Shown in pieces: positions 33,386 through 46,516 of a stretch of 64,000 bases of DNA (position 1 is its first letter; every line of letters starts with the position of its first letter). The translations under genes were made by a program, and so were the position numbers. The notes beneath the pieces are model-generated. The model searched no databases, was not told where the DNA came from, and saw nothing but the letters and a program-made list of their open reading frames with translations. Source of the DNA: Orychophragmus violaceus. Taxonomy: Eukaryota; Streptophyta; Magnoliopsida; Brassicales; Brassicaceae. The stretch is from NCBI GenBank assembly GCA_030180135.1, contig CM058238.1, positions 8,917,248-8,981,247 of the forward strand, given 5' to 3'.

Positions 33386-36371
33386 TTTGATTCACGAGGT
33401 AAAGGTTATAACTTTCTCCTCTGACGGTTCTACAAATTCAGGTTTTTTATTGTAAATTTTATGAATTTAGAATATTCAAAGTGAGTAAGGATCTTTTAGC
33501 TTGGAATTAATTTTGGAGATTCATTGATTTTTTTCTCCGATTGCATGAAGACAATTACTTTGATTAGGGTTTGTGTTCTATATGTCAATTGTATTTGTTC
33601 CATTAATCATCTGACATAATAATAATCCAGTTGCTAGCTTTGCAATGCATTCAAAATGTTGGATCTTTGTAACCTATAAGTTCTCTTGGGCATTGTGGTC
33701 TTTGTTTCATATTACCTTACTTTATTAGAAATTGTCTGACTTATTGCTGCTCTTCGTTCTTGCCTTTGCGGTCAGTCTTTATGTTTTGATTTTTGGCTTT
33801 TGCTTGCATCTTCCTTTCACCGTTGGATTGATCTTTAGATAGGTTAACCTTTCATGGCCAACTATAACAGTAACAAATCTTTAGTTGATCATGAAAACTT
33901 GAACGTCATGGTGTAATGATTCAGCCATGTCTTGTATTCATTGCTCAAGTAAATTACTATAACTGTTTTTCAGACCATTATGTTACGGTCTTTTTCGGAA
34001 CCTAAATGTTTATGTAGATTGCTTTCACTAGGTCTCAACATTTCATCGCTTGGATTGTTTTGCGTTGTTTATTAACGAGTGGTTCTCGTCTGATGCATGC
34101 AGATCTGTGAAGCCTGGAGCAACTAGTGAAAGCTGATTTGTAATATATGTATCTCCATCCGTTAAAATAAAATAAAAAAAATAGTAATGTAAAACCGCAT
34201 CTAAACCACGACTCTATTCTTGTTTTCTCTGCGAACTAAAGTGCTTCATGGTGGCGCTTGTAAATTGTGAACCAAATATGGGTTAATATGTGATATGAGA
34301 CTTAAAAACAAGCACGACCCGTTTGTGTTGCTTGGCCTCCTGTGTCTCGTTAAACGAAGATGAACAAATATGGGATCCAAGACCAAATACCGATTACACA
34401 AGCGAAATACAAAACCGGCTATCGGCATGATATCCAAGCAAAGAAGAAAACTAAGATCGAAAGGAAAACAAGAAAACAATGTTGAAATGATTTGATTTAA
34501 GGGAAGTTATTGTCGACAAGAAACAAATACCGGAAGCAAATAATTTTAAAACGAGGACATAAAACTTATTTATGTTTTAAATTCAGAAAACATATGTCCA
34601 AATGTTTTATGGACATTGAAAGATTTGGCAGGAAACAAACCTCCGTAATTTTTCAATTCACTATGTTTCAATTTCAGAAATTATATGTCCACAAGTATAC
34701 AAATTTGTGGTACAATATATTAATCTAGAGCACTGAAAAGCTATATTGTGTGGAAAATGCGTAGAACCATGATGAACCAAGCCTCATGTATAAGCTCTTT
34801 CCAATCAGACATTCGACATGTAAGAAGATACAGTATTCAGACATATAAAAATGGTGCAATCTGCACGTTGTCGTTGTCACGGAGTTTTTGTTTTCCCTTC
34901 GTCGTCGGATCCACTTTCTGGCTTCTCAACAAATTTGGTTCTTCCTATTATCATTTTCAAGTTATTTACTTTTGATTTCTCACTATCAAGCGGAAATCAA
35001 AGAATATTGGTTGTTATTTGCTTCAATGTTTTTCTTTTGCGTTGAGACCGATTTTATAGGTTTAACAATTTGCTAAAGCAATTTGTAACACCTAAATTTC
35101 ATTGTTTCGATGATATTTACATTTTAACAGAAAAGTTCTATTAGGTTTCTTGTAAGCTTCACCCTAATACGCCGTGACAAGATATACTTGTCTCTTTCCC
35201 ATAAGAAAAGAGTGAACACAATGCTTATACTTCACCTTTAAATGTAAAGTAGTACACATGAAACACTAAGTAAAGTCACACTGATTACAGTTGGATGTTT
35301 CCATGTAGAATTTACGTGAACAACATCTTCTTTTCTTTTTCTAGTTTGGAAGTTAGGAATTAATGATGCTCATGCACTAATGGCTCAGAAATTTTGGTGC
35401 ACTGTTGTAGTATAGCATAAAACGACATCATTTTTACAGCACTCTTAGAAGATACCACCTTTGCACACCGTCATAGTCTTCCATAAGGGTGAGCACATTT
35501 GAATTTTTCGGGTGAAATTTTTTGGCGAGAAGCTCATTGTTCGTGGAACGAAATCATATTGAATACGAGTAGAAGTTACTGAAATAGGTTGCCATGATGC
35601 ATGGTTGACATTGCTAATTGTTGTTGTAATCTCTGCCCAAGTTTTCATCATTGCGGTTAGGGTCTCCGACATCCTTTCCACGACCTTTGTTGTGTCTTGA
35701 ATGATGTTGTTTGATGACTGAAATATTATATGATTCTATCGCTCATCTTCACAAACGGCTCAACGTTCTCTTCTACACCTTTTTTTCTTTTCTTCTTGGA
35801 ACAAATTTAATGTTATTTTGGTTTTGTTTGACCAACGATTTGAATTGTATGTTCATACACTATAATTACTGAATTACAATTTTGCTAGGGTCCAAATATA
35901 TCAAAACAAGTCCTACACGAATACATTCGACCTCATTCATTTACATTTTCATACGTTATGGTTTTCAATTTCAACACAAAATGTTTTCTGTTTGTTGAAG
36001 TTTCAACGTCAAAATGCTTTTAAGGAAATAATTTGTAGCTGTATACGGCTGTATCAAATTAAGAAATTATGCTCTGTTATCTTGTCTGCATGATCACGTC
36101 ATTTTTAAAACAGATATGAAACCAAAATCTTTTCTTATATCAAAGACTCACCACAAAACTAGAAGTTGTTTGGGGAAGACGTTTTATTACCACACATTTA
36201 AATATAGCAAACCCTAAAAATAAACACAAGTAAAAAAAACCTATAAAACAAGCTTAGACAAAAGCTGATTATTACAGGCCTTCATAATCCAAATAAGCCT
36301 GGGATCAATATTTCTCATTTCCCCCAACTAAAACAGGGGAATAAAAAAAAAAAATCTAAAAAATTACAAAA
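33386..36371. other. intergenic; 3' UTR of DUF538 gene and 5' region of the oxidase gene
   Basis: 33386-34160 is T-rich 3' flank with transcript-like features. 34200-35400 shows no coding signal. A minus-strand open stretch near 35420-35690 (VERMSETLTAMMKTWAEITT, then HASWQPISVT) looks coding-like but matches no family I know. The 190 bp before 36372 should hold the promoter and leader of the next gene. Confidence 0.45.
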
Positions 36372-38225
36372 ATGAGAGCCTCAACAAGAGTCATATGGAC
36401 AGTTTCTGTCCTTATGCTCGCAGCTGTGTCGGAAGCCATCTTCCCTCTACCATTTCTTCCGTTCCTCCCTGGATTCAACAACGGCTTTAGGGACAACGAT
36501 GCTGTGAAGGTTGCCAAACCAGTGGCTCCCGATGCAGGTGGAAATGCTGGAGGAGGAAGGCGTGGTGGTGCTCCTGAAGCTCAGACAAACTGGCCTGGAA
36601 AGTGGGAGTTATTCATGGAGAGCTCCGGTGTGTCAGCGATGCATGCCATTCTGATGCCAGTCATCAACCAGGTCCAATTCTATGACGCAACCATCTGGAG
36701 AATCTCAAAGATTAAGTTGCCTCCAGGCGTCCCATGTCACGTCGTCAACGCCAAGACTAACCAAATCGATTGTTGGGCTCATTCGGTTCTTGTTGATGTC
36801 AACACCGGTGCCATTAAGCCTCTATCCGTATGTATCATATACCCAATCACATACGTATTATTTGGAATCGTATTTAACATCTTTTTTTGATGATAGCTTT
36901 CCACTGATACATGGTGCTCGTCGGGAGGTCTGACAGTCAACGGAACATTGGTGAGCACTGGAGGATATGGAGGAGGAGCCAACACGGCCAGGTACCTAGC
37001 GGCTTGTGAAAATTGCGGGTGGGTTGAATACCCTCAGGCTCTGGCTGCCAAGAGATGGTACTCAACGCAAGCAACTCTCCCTGATGGAAAGTTCTTCATC
37101 ATTGGAGGGCGAGACGCTTTGAACTACGAGTTCATCCCAGAGGAGGGACAGAACAACAAGAAGCTCTACGACTCATTGCTCCTAAAGCAAACCGACGACC
37201 CGGAAGAGAACAACCTCTACCCTTTCGTATGGCTCAACACTGATGGTAACCTCTTCATCTTCGCAAACAACCGATCCATCCTTCTAAGCCCCAAAAATAA
37301 CAAAGTCATTAAGGAGTTCCCTCAGCTCCCTGGTGGTGCCCGTAACTACCCAGGATCAGGCTCCTCAGCACTCCTCCCCATCCATCTTTACATGAAGAAT
37401 CCTAAAGTCATCCCTGCTGAGGTCCTCGTCTGCGGTGGAACCAAACAAGACTCATATTACCGTGCGGGTAAAAAGGTATTCGAACCAGCATTGCAGGACT
37501 GTGCCAGGTTAAGAATCAACAGCGCTAAGCCAAAATGGAAGATTGAGATGATGCCGACACCACGAGTCATGAGTGACACTGTGATCCTCCCTAACGGAGA
37601 CATACTTCTAGTCAACGGAGCTAAACGTGGCTGTTCCGGCTGGGGATATGGTAAAGACCCTGCCTTTGCTCCTATCTTGTACAAGCCTCGTGCTCGCCAA
37701 GGCAAGCGCTTCAGAGAGCTCGCAGCCTCAACCATCCCACGTATGTACCACTCCACCGCCATCGCTCTCCCTGATGGTAAGGTTCTTGTCGGCGGTAGCA
37801 ACACCAACGACGGTTACAAGTACAACGTTGAGTTCCCAACGGAGCTTCGCGTCGAGAAATTCTCCCCTCCTTACCTCGACCCGGCTCTAGCTAACTTGAG
37901 GCCAAAGATCGTCAACAACGCAACACCAAAACAGATCAGGTACGGACGAAACTTCAAGGTGAAGGTCAACCTTAACCAAAAAGACGTGACCAAGGAGAAC
38001 CTCAAGGTTCACATGTTAGCCCCATCGTTTACAACACACAGTATCTCGATGAACATGAGGATGCTCCTGTTGGGTGTCGGTGGTGTCAACCCTGCTGGTG
38101 CCGGTTCTTTTGAAATCCAAACCATTGCACCGCCCAATGGAAACATCGCACCACCGGGTTACTACCTTCTCTTTGCCGTCTACAAAGGTGTTCCCAGCAC
38201 TGGTGAATGGATTCAGGTCGTCTAA
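36372..38225 (+). CDS. glyoxal oxidase / galactose oxidase-like protein (GLOX family)
   Basis: Two exons, 36372-36827 and 36897-38225, joined in frame over a 69-bp intron (gtatgt...gatgatag) give 594 aa. The N-terminus is a signal peptide (MRASTRVIWTVSVLMLAAVS), then a short Gly/Arg linker (GGGRRGG). The GLOX N-domain follows (NWPGKWELFMESSGVSAMHA, IDCWAHSVLVD), then the kelch-type beta-propeller (RWYSTQATLPDGKFFIIGG, YPGSGSSALLP) and the C-terminal DUF1929 immunoglobulin-like domain. Likely copper ligands and radical residues are the tyrosine-histidine pair in RMYHSTAIALPDGKVLVGGS and the histidine in PSFTTHSISMNMR. These enzymes are secreted copper-radical oxidases that turn aldehydes or sugars into acids with H2O2, often acting in cell walls. 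Position matches Arabidopsis At5g19580 (from memory). The gene looks intact. Confidence 0.92.
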
Positions 38226-38529
38226 TGATGATTTTAACATCTTTATTATGAACACAAAAAAGAACTCGTAATATTCAGTTTTTTTGTTTTTTTCTCTCTA
38301 TATATTTTGTATATGCCATGATTAATGTATCAATATTCCTTGTGTTGTCTCAGTGATTTCCTGGTTCGTCCTAAATTTTGTAAACAAATTTCATTATAAT
38401 ATCATCAAAATTACCAATATCATCTGTATCTATTGGGATACATAACCTAAGAAATTGGTTTCTGCTAGAACAAGAATGAACCAATTCTCAGTAACGCTTT
38501 TACATAATTCGAATCACAAAGATGAGTGA

Positions 38530-38955
38530 CTAGTGACCAACGCATAGCCAAATTCCAAATACAATAAATGTCGTACCTACCAAAGCAGGTCCGATTTTAG
38601 TTTCTTCCCCTAAAAGGATCCCGAACGCGGCGGTTGCGGCGAAGGTTGTAGCGTTGGTGACCGGAACGGCTATAGAGATCGGGGAGTGACTGAGGAGGGC
38701 GAAGAATGTGGCGGAGGCTGATAGGTTTATCAGGAAAGGAACGGAGTATTGCCAGAAGAGGAGGAGGTTGATCCAGTCGTGTAGAGCATTAAGGATTTTC
38801 CAGCGGAGGTTCGATGGGATCTGAATAGGAGGAGGAGACTCTGTTGTCGAAGAGGAAGACCTTTTATCCCAGGCGAGTGCTCCGCGGCGGATCAGGGCAT
38901 TGGTGGCTCCCCACACGAGCCCTACCGCCACCATCTTCTCCATGTCTTCCTTCAT
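38530..38955 (-). CDS. TMEM234-like small membrane protein
   Basis: Single-exon gene, 141 aa, starting MKEDMEKMVAVGLVWGATNA. It has the TMEM234/UPF0546 layout of four hydrophobic segments in the EamA/DMT-transporter style: residues about 8-26 (MVAVGLVWGATNALIRRGA), a loop, about 62-85 (LLLFWQYSVPFLINLSASAT), about 92-115 and about 120-139 (IGPALVGTTFIVFGIWLCVG). The NALIRRGA and NAT..AATAAFG motifs are typical. Role in plants is unknown; membership in the drug/metabolite transporter superfold is inferred. It is convergent with the oxidase gene (about 300 bp between the two stop codons). Position fits Arabidopsis At5g19570 (from memory). Confidence 0.88.
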   Translation of the reverse strand: MKEDMEKMVAVGLVWGATNALIRRGALAWDKRSSSSTTESPPPIQIPSNLRWKILNALHDWINLLLFWQYSVPFLINLSASATFFALLSHSPISIAVPVTNATTFAATAAFGILLGEETKIGPALVGTTFIVFGIWLCVGH

Positions 38956-39324
38956 TTTGATTACCGCAGCGATATCTCTTTTGCTTTGTTCCTCGTATAA
39001 ATGTTGACTGTCTCGTATAGATTGAAGAGGATAGAAAGTCGGACAATTTTAAAAAATATTATTATACTATTTTTGTTTTACATTGAAACATCATTTAATA
39101 ATTAATAAAAAATCAATAAAAAATACTGTAAAATAGAAATGGTCACAAAAACAAACAAAATTAATTTTTGCATAAAAATTTGTAACACATCTTATAAAAT
39201 AGAATTAAAAAGTTTAGCTTAAACATATTATTTTTGGGATAGAGAATTATATATATATATATATATATATATTGTTTGAAACATTGGGGAAAAATGTTAT
39301 TATTATTTAGATATTTTTGTTTAA
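38956..39324. other. AT-rich upstream region with (AT)n microsatellite
   Basis: Holds the TMEM234-like promoter and leader, then strongly AT-rich DNA with a (ta)n microsatellite at about 39249-39272. No gene seen. Confidence 0.55.
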
Positions 39325-40590
39325 GGAAAAATCTATTTTAATACACTGATTTAATTATTATTATAAATTTAATAGATAACTTTTTTGTCAACTTAATACA
39401 TGAATAAATTTTTTTATAGTAATATATTAACTTTTAAATTTATAGACAACTAACATAATTAATTTAACGGAGATTTAGTTTCTGTTAATTTTTATTTTTA
39501 TTTTTATTTTAAAATATTAATATTTTAATAATAAATCATAATAAATATTTTAAAATTATAGGACAAATCTTTGAAAAATCAAAACCCCTAAAATAAAGTA
39601 AAAGAAAATCTAAAATAAATTTTAAATAATATTTATTTGATAGTTAAAATTAAAAATAATAACTATTTTTATGTAATGTTTTAAAAAACTAAAAAAATAT
39701 GAATGATAAACATCAATCTATTTGTTTAGTTAAAATTTTATATTTCAAATGTATATAAATAATATTTAAATAATTAAACATTATATGATTAATTATAAAA
39801 TGTGATTTTCTTTTCTATGAAAGAAAAAAAAGTAATCATATGGATTGATGTTTGTCACTCCTATTTTTATTTTAAATAATTAAATATTATCCACTAGATT
39901 TCACTTTAAATTCACTACAATTCTCCTTATGAGTTTACTCATATCTTGTGAGCTAGCGGGAAATGTTTAGTATAGTAAAGTTATGGTCGATCTGAAGTTA
40001 CGAGATATGCAAGACATAAGTGAATTCATTGCGGAAGAATCATATTTAATTTAATTTTTCAAATGATCAAACAGTATATGATTAATTGTTTTTCTTCTTT
40101 AAAAAAGCACAAATAACAAGTCATATGATAATCTGTTATTTATATACTAAAATCTAAATTTTAACTATGTGTTGATGTTTATCAATCGTATTCTTTATTT
40201 TTAATTTTAATTCTTTATTTTACATAAAAGTTAATAAAAATAAAAATAAAAATATTTTATATTTTTATTTATTGTAATCTTAATCTTAAATATTAAATTT
40301 GTACTTTTAAAATTAGACTTTTTATTTTTTAAGATTTGTCCTATAATTTTTTAGAAATTTATCATGATTTATTATTTAAATATTTATATTTTCAAATAAA
40401 AAAACTAAGAAGTTAACATAAGTTAAGTTTTCCTTAAATCAGTGGTATTAATTGGATGTAATTTTAAAAAGTTATGTATTATTATAAAAAAAAAAAAGAA
40501 TTTAGATCATATGTTGAATTGGAAATTAGAAAAAATTTATGTAATAAATTTGTAATAATAATTAAATTGGTGTACTAAAATCGAATTTTC
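39325..40590. mobile_element. long imperfect inverted-repeat (foldback-type) element, AT-rich
   Basis: The left side from about 39325 (gaaaaatctattttaataca, then gatttaattattattata) is matched by the reverse complement of the right side ending at about 40590. The matching continues inward: a shared tataggacaaatctt at about 39555 mirrors aagatttgtcctata at about 40340. Arms are at least 250 bp and degenerate. The centre (about 39890-40080) is not repeated. ttgttt-like words flank both ends. This suggests a Mutator-like or foldback MITE of about 1.27 kb without coding capacity. The boundaries are approximate. Confidence 0.55.
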
Positions 40591-41421
40591 TTGTTTTGAA
40601 TATAGGTTTTTTCATACTTAGAGAATAAAAATGGCTTATAACTTATAAGCCCTACGATTAGGCCTGAGACGGATTCGGATATCCGGCTTTTTTGAGGTAT
40701 CCGTATCCGAATCCAGTTCCACCGGGCACCGGATATGCAATATGACTATCCGGATCCGGATCCGCTTGTTCCGGATATCCAATTTTCGGATATCCGTAAT
40801 AATACCGGATATCCGCGGATATCCACGGTTACCCGGATTCGATCTGGAATTTAACTAAATTTTTTAAAGTCTACATTTTTCACACAAAAATATAATAACA
40901 AAATATCATATGTGATTATATATAGCAAAAGATCATTGTGTAAGAGATAAAAGAAAATAGTTTAACTAACAAAAGATCAAGTAACATAAGATAAAATAGC
41001 AAAAGAGGTTGTATCTTCAAGTCCATCTCCATCTTCTGCATTACGACTGAAAAAAGCTATACAATCAGTTCAAAGAACAACAATACAAACAACTCAATTT
41101 CTGTATTAATTGTATATGTGTTTAAATGACTGAAAAAACAGCTAAAATTACGGTTGGATTTTCCAGGCCATCAAAAATTTCAAGCTTTAACAAACAATAT
41201 ACAATCAGTTTAAGGAAAATGACATGATCGCAACTAGTGTTAATTTTCAAAATGATTTCACCCAATAAACACTCATTTATACATATCCATTATCTTCTTT
41301 TTTTTTTTGAATGAATGTAAAATTTATTCAATCCAAAAAACGTTTTACATCTAGTGCTTCACTTATTGTTTAGAATCAAAAAGAATGAGCTAAACTAACA
41401 TCTACAAAGAATGAGAAGAAT

Positions 41422-44400
41422 CTAGCTTGTGTTACGAGTTTGAAACCAGATTCCCAGTCCATCCGAATGCTCATTCTTTTGCTCCTCACGCATTGCTTCC
41501 AGCTTGTTACGAACAGCCTTGTCAATGAATCGAGTCAGAGTTTTGTAGTCCTGGGGAGTATGACCATGCTTACGAGAGTTTCTTTCCCGCCATATTGTGT
41601 GTACTGCCGCTTCAAGAGTGTATCGCAGAAGGAACTGCTCAGTTTTCGGCAGAGAAGACTCTGTAGCAAGCTTAATGATTTCTGCCCAGACACAAGTGTA
41701 GAGCTGCTTTAGCAGACCTTTCATCAGTAATTCCCAGATTTGAGCAGAGTATGTACAGGTGAAAAAGAGATGTTGCCTAGACTCCAAAGAGCAGGAACAA
41801 AGAGGGCATGACGGGTCAACATTCACATTCCAAGCTAACATCCTATCACCCGTTGCCTGCCTGTCATGTATGAAAATCCATAGAATGAAGGAGTACCTCG
41901 GTGTATGGTGTTTAAACCAGATGCATTTGTGCCAGTCTTGGTCGGTGAATGTTGATCTTAGCTGCAGCCATGTTCTCTTGGTTGAGAACTTGCTTCTGAA
42001 ATCATCATCTTTTTGTTTCCAAAGCGAAACATCATTCTCAGTCGAGTTACCATACTCCCTTTTCAATGCTTTAAGCTCTTCTTCAATCTCATTCAGCACT
42101 TGCGACCGATGGCTTCTCCTTCTGCGACTGTCCATAGCTTCTTTAACCGTAGCATGAATTCCAATGCCAAGGTCAATAGGCCCTCGGTCTCCAAGCAAAT
42201 CTTTGAGCCTTCCTTTGCTTGACCAGTGGTCGAACCAAAAAGAAGTTCCATCACCACTCCTGACCTACATCTTGTGGAAGATCTTAGCTTTCTCTCTCAG
42301 CTTAAGAATCTTACGCCACATCCAAGAACCATTCATTGAATTGTCTCCAACTGCCCAAAACGAGCCCTTGCGGATCAGGTATGCGTGGATCCATCGAACC
42401 CATAGAGAAGGCTGAGAAGATGTTATCCGCCAGATAAGTTTCATGCCCATTGCGATGCTAGTTTCTTTCAAAGGTCTGATGCCTAGCCCTCCCTCAGATT
42501 TCAGTTTGCATATCTCAATCCAGCTTATTTTTGCTTTGCTTCCTTTTAACTCTGGTCCCGACCATAAAAAAGCAGAACATAGTCTTTCAATTTCCTTCAG
42601 ACAAGAACCCGGAAGCCGGAATGCTGTCAACCAGAAATTGGTAAGGCTCATAATAACGGATGATATGAGTTGGAGTCGCCCTGCGTAAGAAAGGAATCTC
42701 CCCGTCCATGAACTCATCCTTTTCCTGATTTTTTCTACCAAAGGGAGATAGTCTGCCACAGTCATTCTTTTCGTTAAGAGTGGTAGCCCCAAATAACGCA
42801 CCGGGAGTTGGCCTTGATCAAATGGAAATGATGTAAGGATCTCTTCCTGATTTGTCACTGCTCCTCCAGCTAAGAAGAGTTTTGATTTCTCCAAGCTAAT
42901 CTTTAAGCCTGAGTACTTCTCGAAAGCTTCGAAGACCGATAGAACTCCTTTAATGGATCTGCGATTTCCATCCGTAAAAACCATAATGTCATCTGCAAAG
43001 CAAAGGTGTGTTAGAGCAATGTTTTGGCACTTAGGATGATACCCAATCTTCCTCTCCAGGGCTGCCTGATCCAATAGCTTAGACAACACATTGATGCAGA
43101 CTACAAATAAGTATGGTGAGAGTGCACAGCCTTGTCTCAAGCCTCTTTCACTTTTGAAAAAACCAGCCAGTTCACCGTTGACTTGAACAGAGAATGAAGC
43201 TGTGGAGATACACAGATTTATCCATTTAATGAATTGTTCCGGGATGTTCATTGCTTCTAGCGCATTCAACAAGAATTGCCACTGAACAGAATCAAAGGCC
43301 TTGGAAATGTCTATTTGCATAGCACATCTTGGTGATATCGTTTCTTTGTGGTAATCCTTCACCAACTCTGTAGCTAGTAAGACATTTTCCACCAGAAGTC
43401 TATCTCGAATGAAAGCAGATTGGTTCCATGATATCAGTTTCGGGAGGATACCTTTGAATCTATTGGCGAGAATCTTGGATATGACCTTGTAGAGAACATT
43501 GCAGCATGATATGGGTCGGTAGTCCTTCATTTCCAGAGAATCTTATTTCTTAGGAATCAGAGCCAGTATGGTAGTGTTAATGCCTTTTGGAAGAAAGCCC
43601 TTAATGAAAAATGATTGGATTGCGACTGTGAAGTCTTTTCCAATCGTTTGCCAAGCTCCTTTGAAAAACTCTGTTGTATAACCGTCTGGTCCTGGCGACT
43701 TGTTATTTGGCATATGGAAAAGAGTGTCCTTAACCTCTTTCTCTGTGACTTCCTTCTGCAGTAACTCCCTATCCACATCACTACATCTGAAGTCAAGAAG
43801 ATCTTGTAGCTCAGCCACCGAGATACCACTAAAATCAGGGGGTTTATGGCAGAGAAAATCACGAAAAAACCTCTTAGCTTCTTCTTTAATTTCTGCGTCT
43901 GTATCGACAATGATACCAGATGGGCATTTCACCTCGCGAATAGCATTCTTTGACTGCCGCAACTTTATGGCATTATGGAAGGCTTTGTGGTTTTGATCCC
44001 CTATTTTCAGCCAATGAAGTTTTGCTCTCTGCTTAAGGAAGCCTTCTTCTATGTTACTGATTCTTTGCCATTTCGTCTGAGCCTCTAGTTCTGCTAGGAT
44101 GTTAGTTTGAGAAGGGTCCAACATAGTGGCTTCCTGGCAGTTGCATAAGATCTCTAAGGCCTGTTTAGACCTTAGTTGTATATTGCCCAGTTTTTCTTTG
44201 CTCAGCTTGCGGACGTGTGGTTTGAGGGATTTCAGCTTCTTTGAAAACCTGAAGAGGGCTGATGTCGAGTGGAATAATTCATCTGTTTCCTGCCAAAATG
44301 ACTCCACCATAGGCACAAACTCGGGTTCTGAAGCTATAGAATTTGAGAATTTAAAGGGTCGACGCTTCTGAATTTCAGCTGCAGACATGTGGAATCTGCA

Positions 44401-45096
44401 TCTCAGATGGTCAGAGCAGCCCCCTCCTTCAAAAACTGAATAAGCGTTGGTGAATTTATGAAGCCAGACTTCATTGATCAAGATTCGATCCAACTTCTTG
44501 CAAATTAAACCCGAGGACCTCTTGTTGCACCACGTGTACTGCGGGCCGTGATGTGTCATGTCCGATAATCGGCAGTGTCTGACCATGTCACCAAAATCTT
44601 GCATTCCTGTAGTTTGGATAGATCCCCTAATGTGGTCAGAATGCTCATGAGCTTCTAATATTTCATTGAAGTCTCCCATAATTGTCCAAGCCTTATTTTT
44701 GAACATTGGTGAATCATGATGCATTTTCAAGTCCTTCCATAACTCCTTTCTCCTCTCAGATGTGTTTGCTGCATAGACAAAGGTACATAAGATCTCCTCT
44801 TTGTTTTCCACCATCCACACCGAGACCGTAATAAGCTGTTCAGATTTAAACACTGGTGTAATCCTGACCATAGGGCTCCAAACTAACCAGATTCTACCTC
44901 CATTGCTCTCTTCATAATTCGCCATAGTTGACCATCCTTGGAAAACTGAGGTCATTAGCTGCTCTGCCTTCCGTTCCTTAACTCTTGTCTCGAGAAGGCA
45001 TCCAAATTGTAAAGATTTTTTTTTGATCCATTTGCTGACCACCGAGTGTTTACTTTTCCTATTAAAGCCTCTAATGTTCCAGAAGAAACCAGTCAT
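41422..45096 (-). pseudogene. LINE ORF2: endonuclease-reverse transcriptase with two nonsense codons
   Basis: One continuous frame of 1,224 codons plus stop from the ATG at 45096 (MTGFFWNIRGFN). The endonuclease (residues about 1-230; NIRG, LLETRV, GDFNE, SDHLRC) is followed by a linker, then reverse transcriptase (NKSPGPDGY, KDYRPISCCNVLYKVISKIL, QIDISKAFDSVQW, RQGCALSPYLF and the catalytic FADD), then a zf-RVT segment (CPLCSCSLESRQHLFFTC). There is no C-terminal RNase H, unlike the LINE at 1532. A TAA at 43543-43545 interrupts after LIPKK and a TAG at 42265-42267 interrupts after KIFHKM. The frame resumes directly in both cases (DSLEMKDYRP; VRSGDGTSFWFDHWS). Confidence 0.93.
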
Positions 45097-45253
45097 TGAG
45101 GAGGATTGCGAGTACTTTTCTGACTAGTTTGACTAGCCCTCTCTTTGTTTTGCATAGAAGAACCATCCAAGATGACTCTATGATTTGTCTTAGATAAACG
45201 AGGCAGGGTTGGTCTTTGTGCGCAAGGCACTTGTCTCTTACCATCAACCATTT

Positions 45254-46516
45254 CTAAACCCGTTTTTTTTCATTATCGTTGGTCTGCTTATCGTGGTGTA
45301 CTTCCTCCTCAGGCAGAGTTGGTCTTTCTACTTCCTCCTCAGTGTTGTCTGTCTCCTGATCCGAGACCACATGATCCTCTAAGCTATTTCCATCACTTTC
45401 ATTGTCCATTAACACTGAATATCGAGAAGGTGAAGCAATTCTCACCCCTCCATATTTGAGTATCGGAGATGCTGTCTTTCCTGCTTTAGGCGAGATCCAA
45501 CCATCAGCTATTTGACCTTCTTCCACTTCATCGCTTTCCTCCGATGTACTTGCATCACCATTCCCAGAATTGCTTAGTTCCTGCCCATTGTTTTCGACCC
45601 TGTTTAAATCCTCACCATTGTCCATCCCTTTCGCACCTTACATTCTGCTTTCCTCTTCCTTACTCACGGTTTCCAAATCACTGGTTGGCTGGTCCGTTTC
45701 CACAGCCTTATTCTGAGTTCCTTGCTCATCAACCTTTGTTGTCGGGCTGGTTTTCTTTTTATTGGCCAAGCAGACCGTGTTTAGGTGTCCCCATTTACCA
45801 CAAGTGGCACATCTCTGAGGTAACCAGGGGTAAGTGTACTCCACCAACGATGAGATTCCCTTCTTCGTATAGTTGATTCTCCTAGGAAGCTCTTTAGACA
45901 GATCTACATTAACGAAGACCTTAGCTTTCTCCAGGTCTAAACAAGTAATTGTGTCTGGATGCAAGCGAATAGGATCTCCTGCAGCACTAGCAATGAAACT
46001 TAAGCCATTCTCTGAGTACATGTTCAGAGGAACGTTTTTGAGGTGGACCCAAATCGGAAGCGATTTAACCTCTGGGGGTTCTTCCTCTGCAGCAACTGGG
46101 GACCACTTTGATACCATCATTGGAACTCCGGCGATGGTCCACATCCCTCTGCGAATGATCCTATTCCTCATATGCGGATTATTAACCTTGATTCTTACTG
46201 ACTTAGCATCCACAACCACCACATCAATCTTCTGTTCTTTGTCTCCTTGGGTCCAAATTTTGTTGAGAATCATGTGTACCTTGGCTACATGAGGCGCCTC
46301 TGATAGAAACCGTCCGATCAGAAAATTTTCCCAGAGAGGCACTTGATTCTCAAGAATCTCATCGGGAATGTTCACGTTGCCATGTCCATCCTCCACTGTG
46401 ATTTCCACCTCGAACTTCTTCAATTGATTACTTGACTGAACCACCCCAGCCCAAGACTTTGCCGTGCTCCCCGAATTACCCGTAGCCGCCGCCGGAGAGG
46501 GTGGCGGCGACGTCAT
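45254..46516 (-). pseudogene. LINE ORF1 (DUF4283 / CCHC zinc knuckle) with one nonsense codon
   Basis: I place the start at 46516 (ATGACGTCG, MTSPPPSPAAAT) because the frame upstream has no ATG and the Pro/Ala-rich start is typical. The body has a DUF4283 RNA-binding-like domain (residues about 35-170; PLWENFLIGRFLSEAPHVAK, RIIRRGMWTIAGVPMMVSKW) and a CCHC zinc knuckle CATCGKWGHLNTVC. A TAA at about 45635-45637 cuts the frame after EEESRM. The same frame continues 120-odd codons as an acidic Glu/Asp-rich tail to 45254. The protein normally coats LINE RNA. ORF2 starts about 157 bp downstream. Confidence 0.9.

Noticed and set aside
35420..35690. Minus-strand coding-like stretch near 35,550
   Set aside because: No recognised family, no start or splice context that supports a gene.
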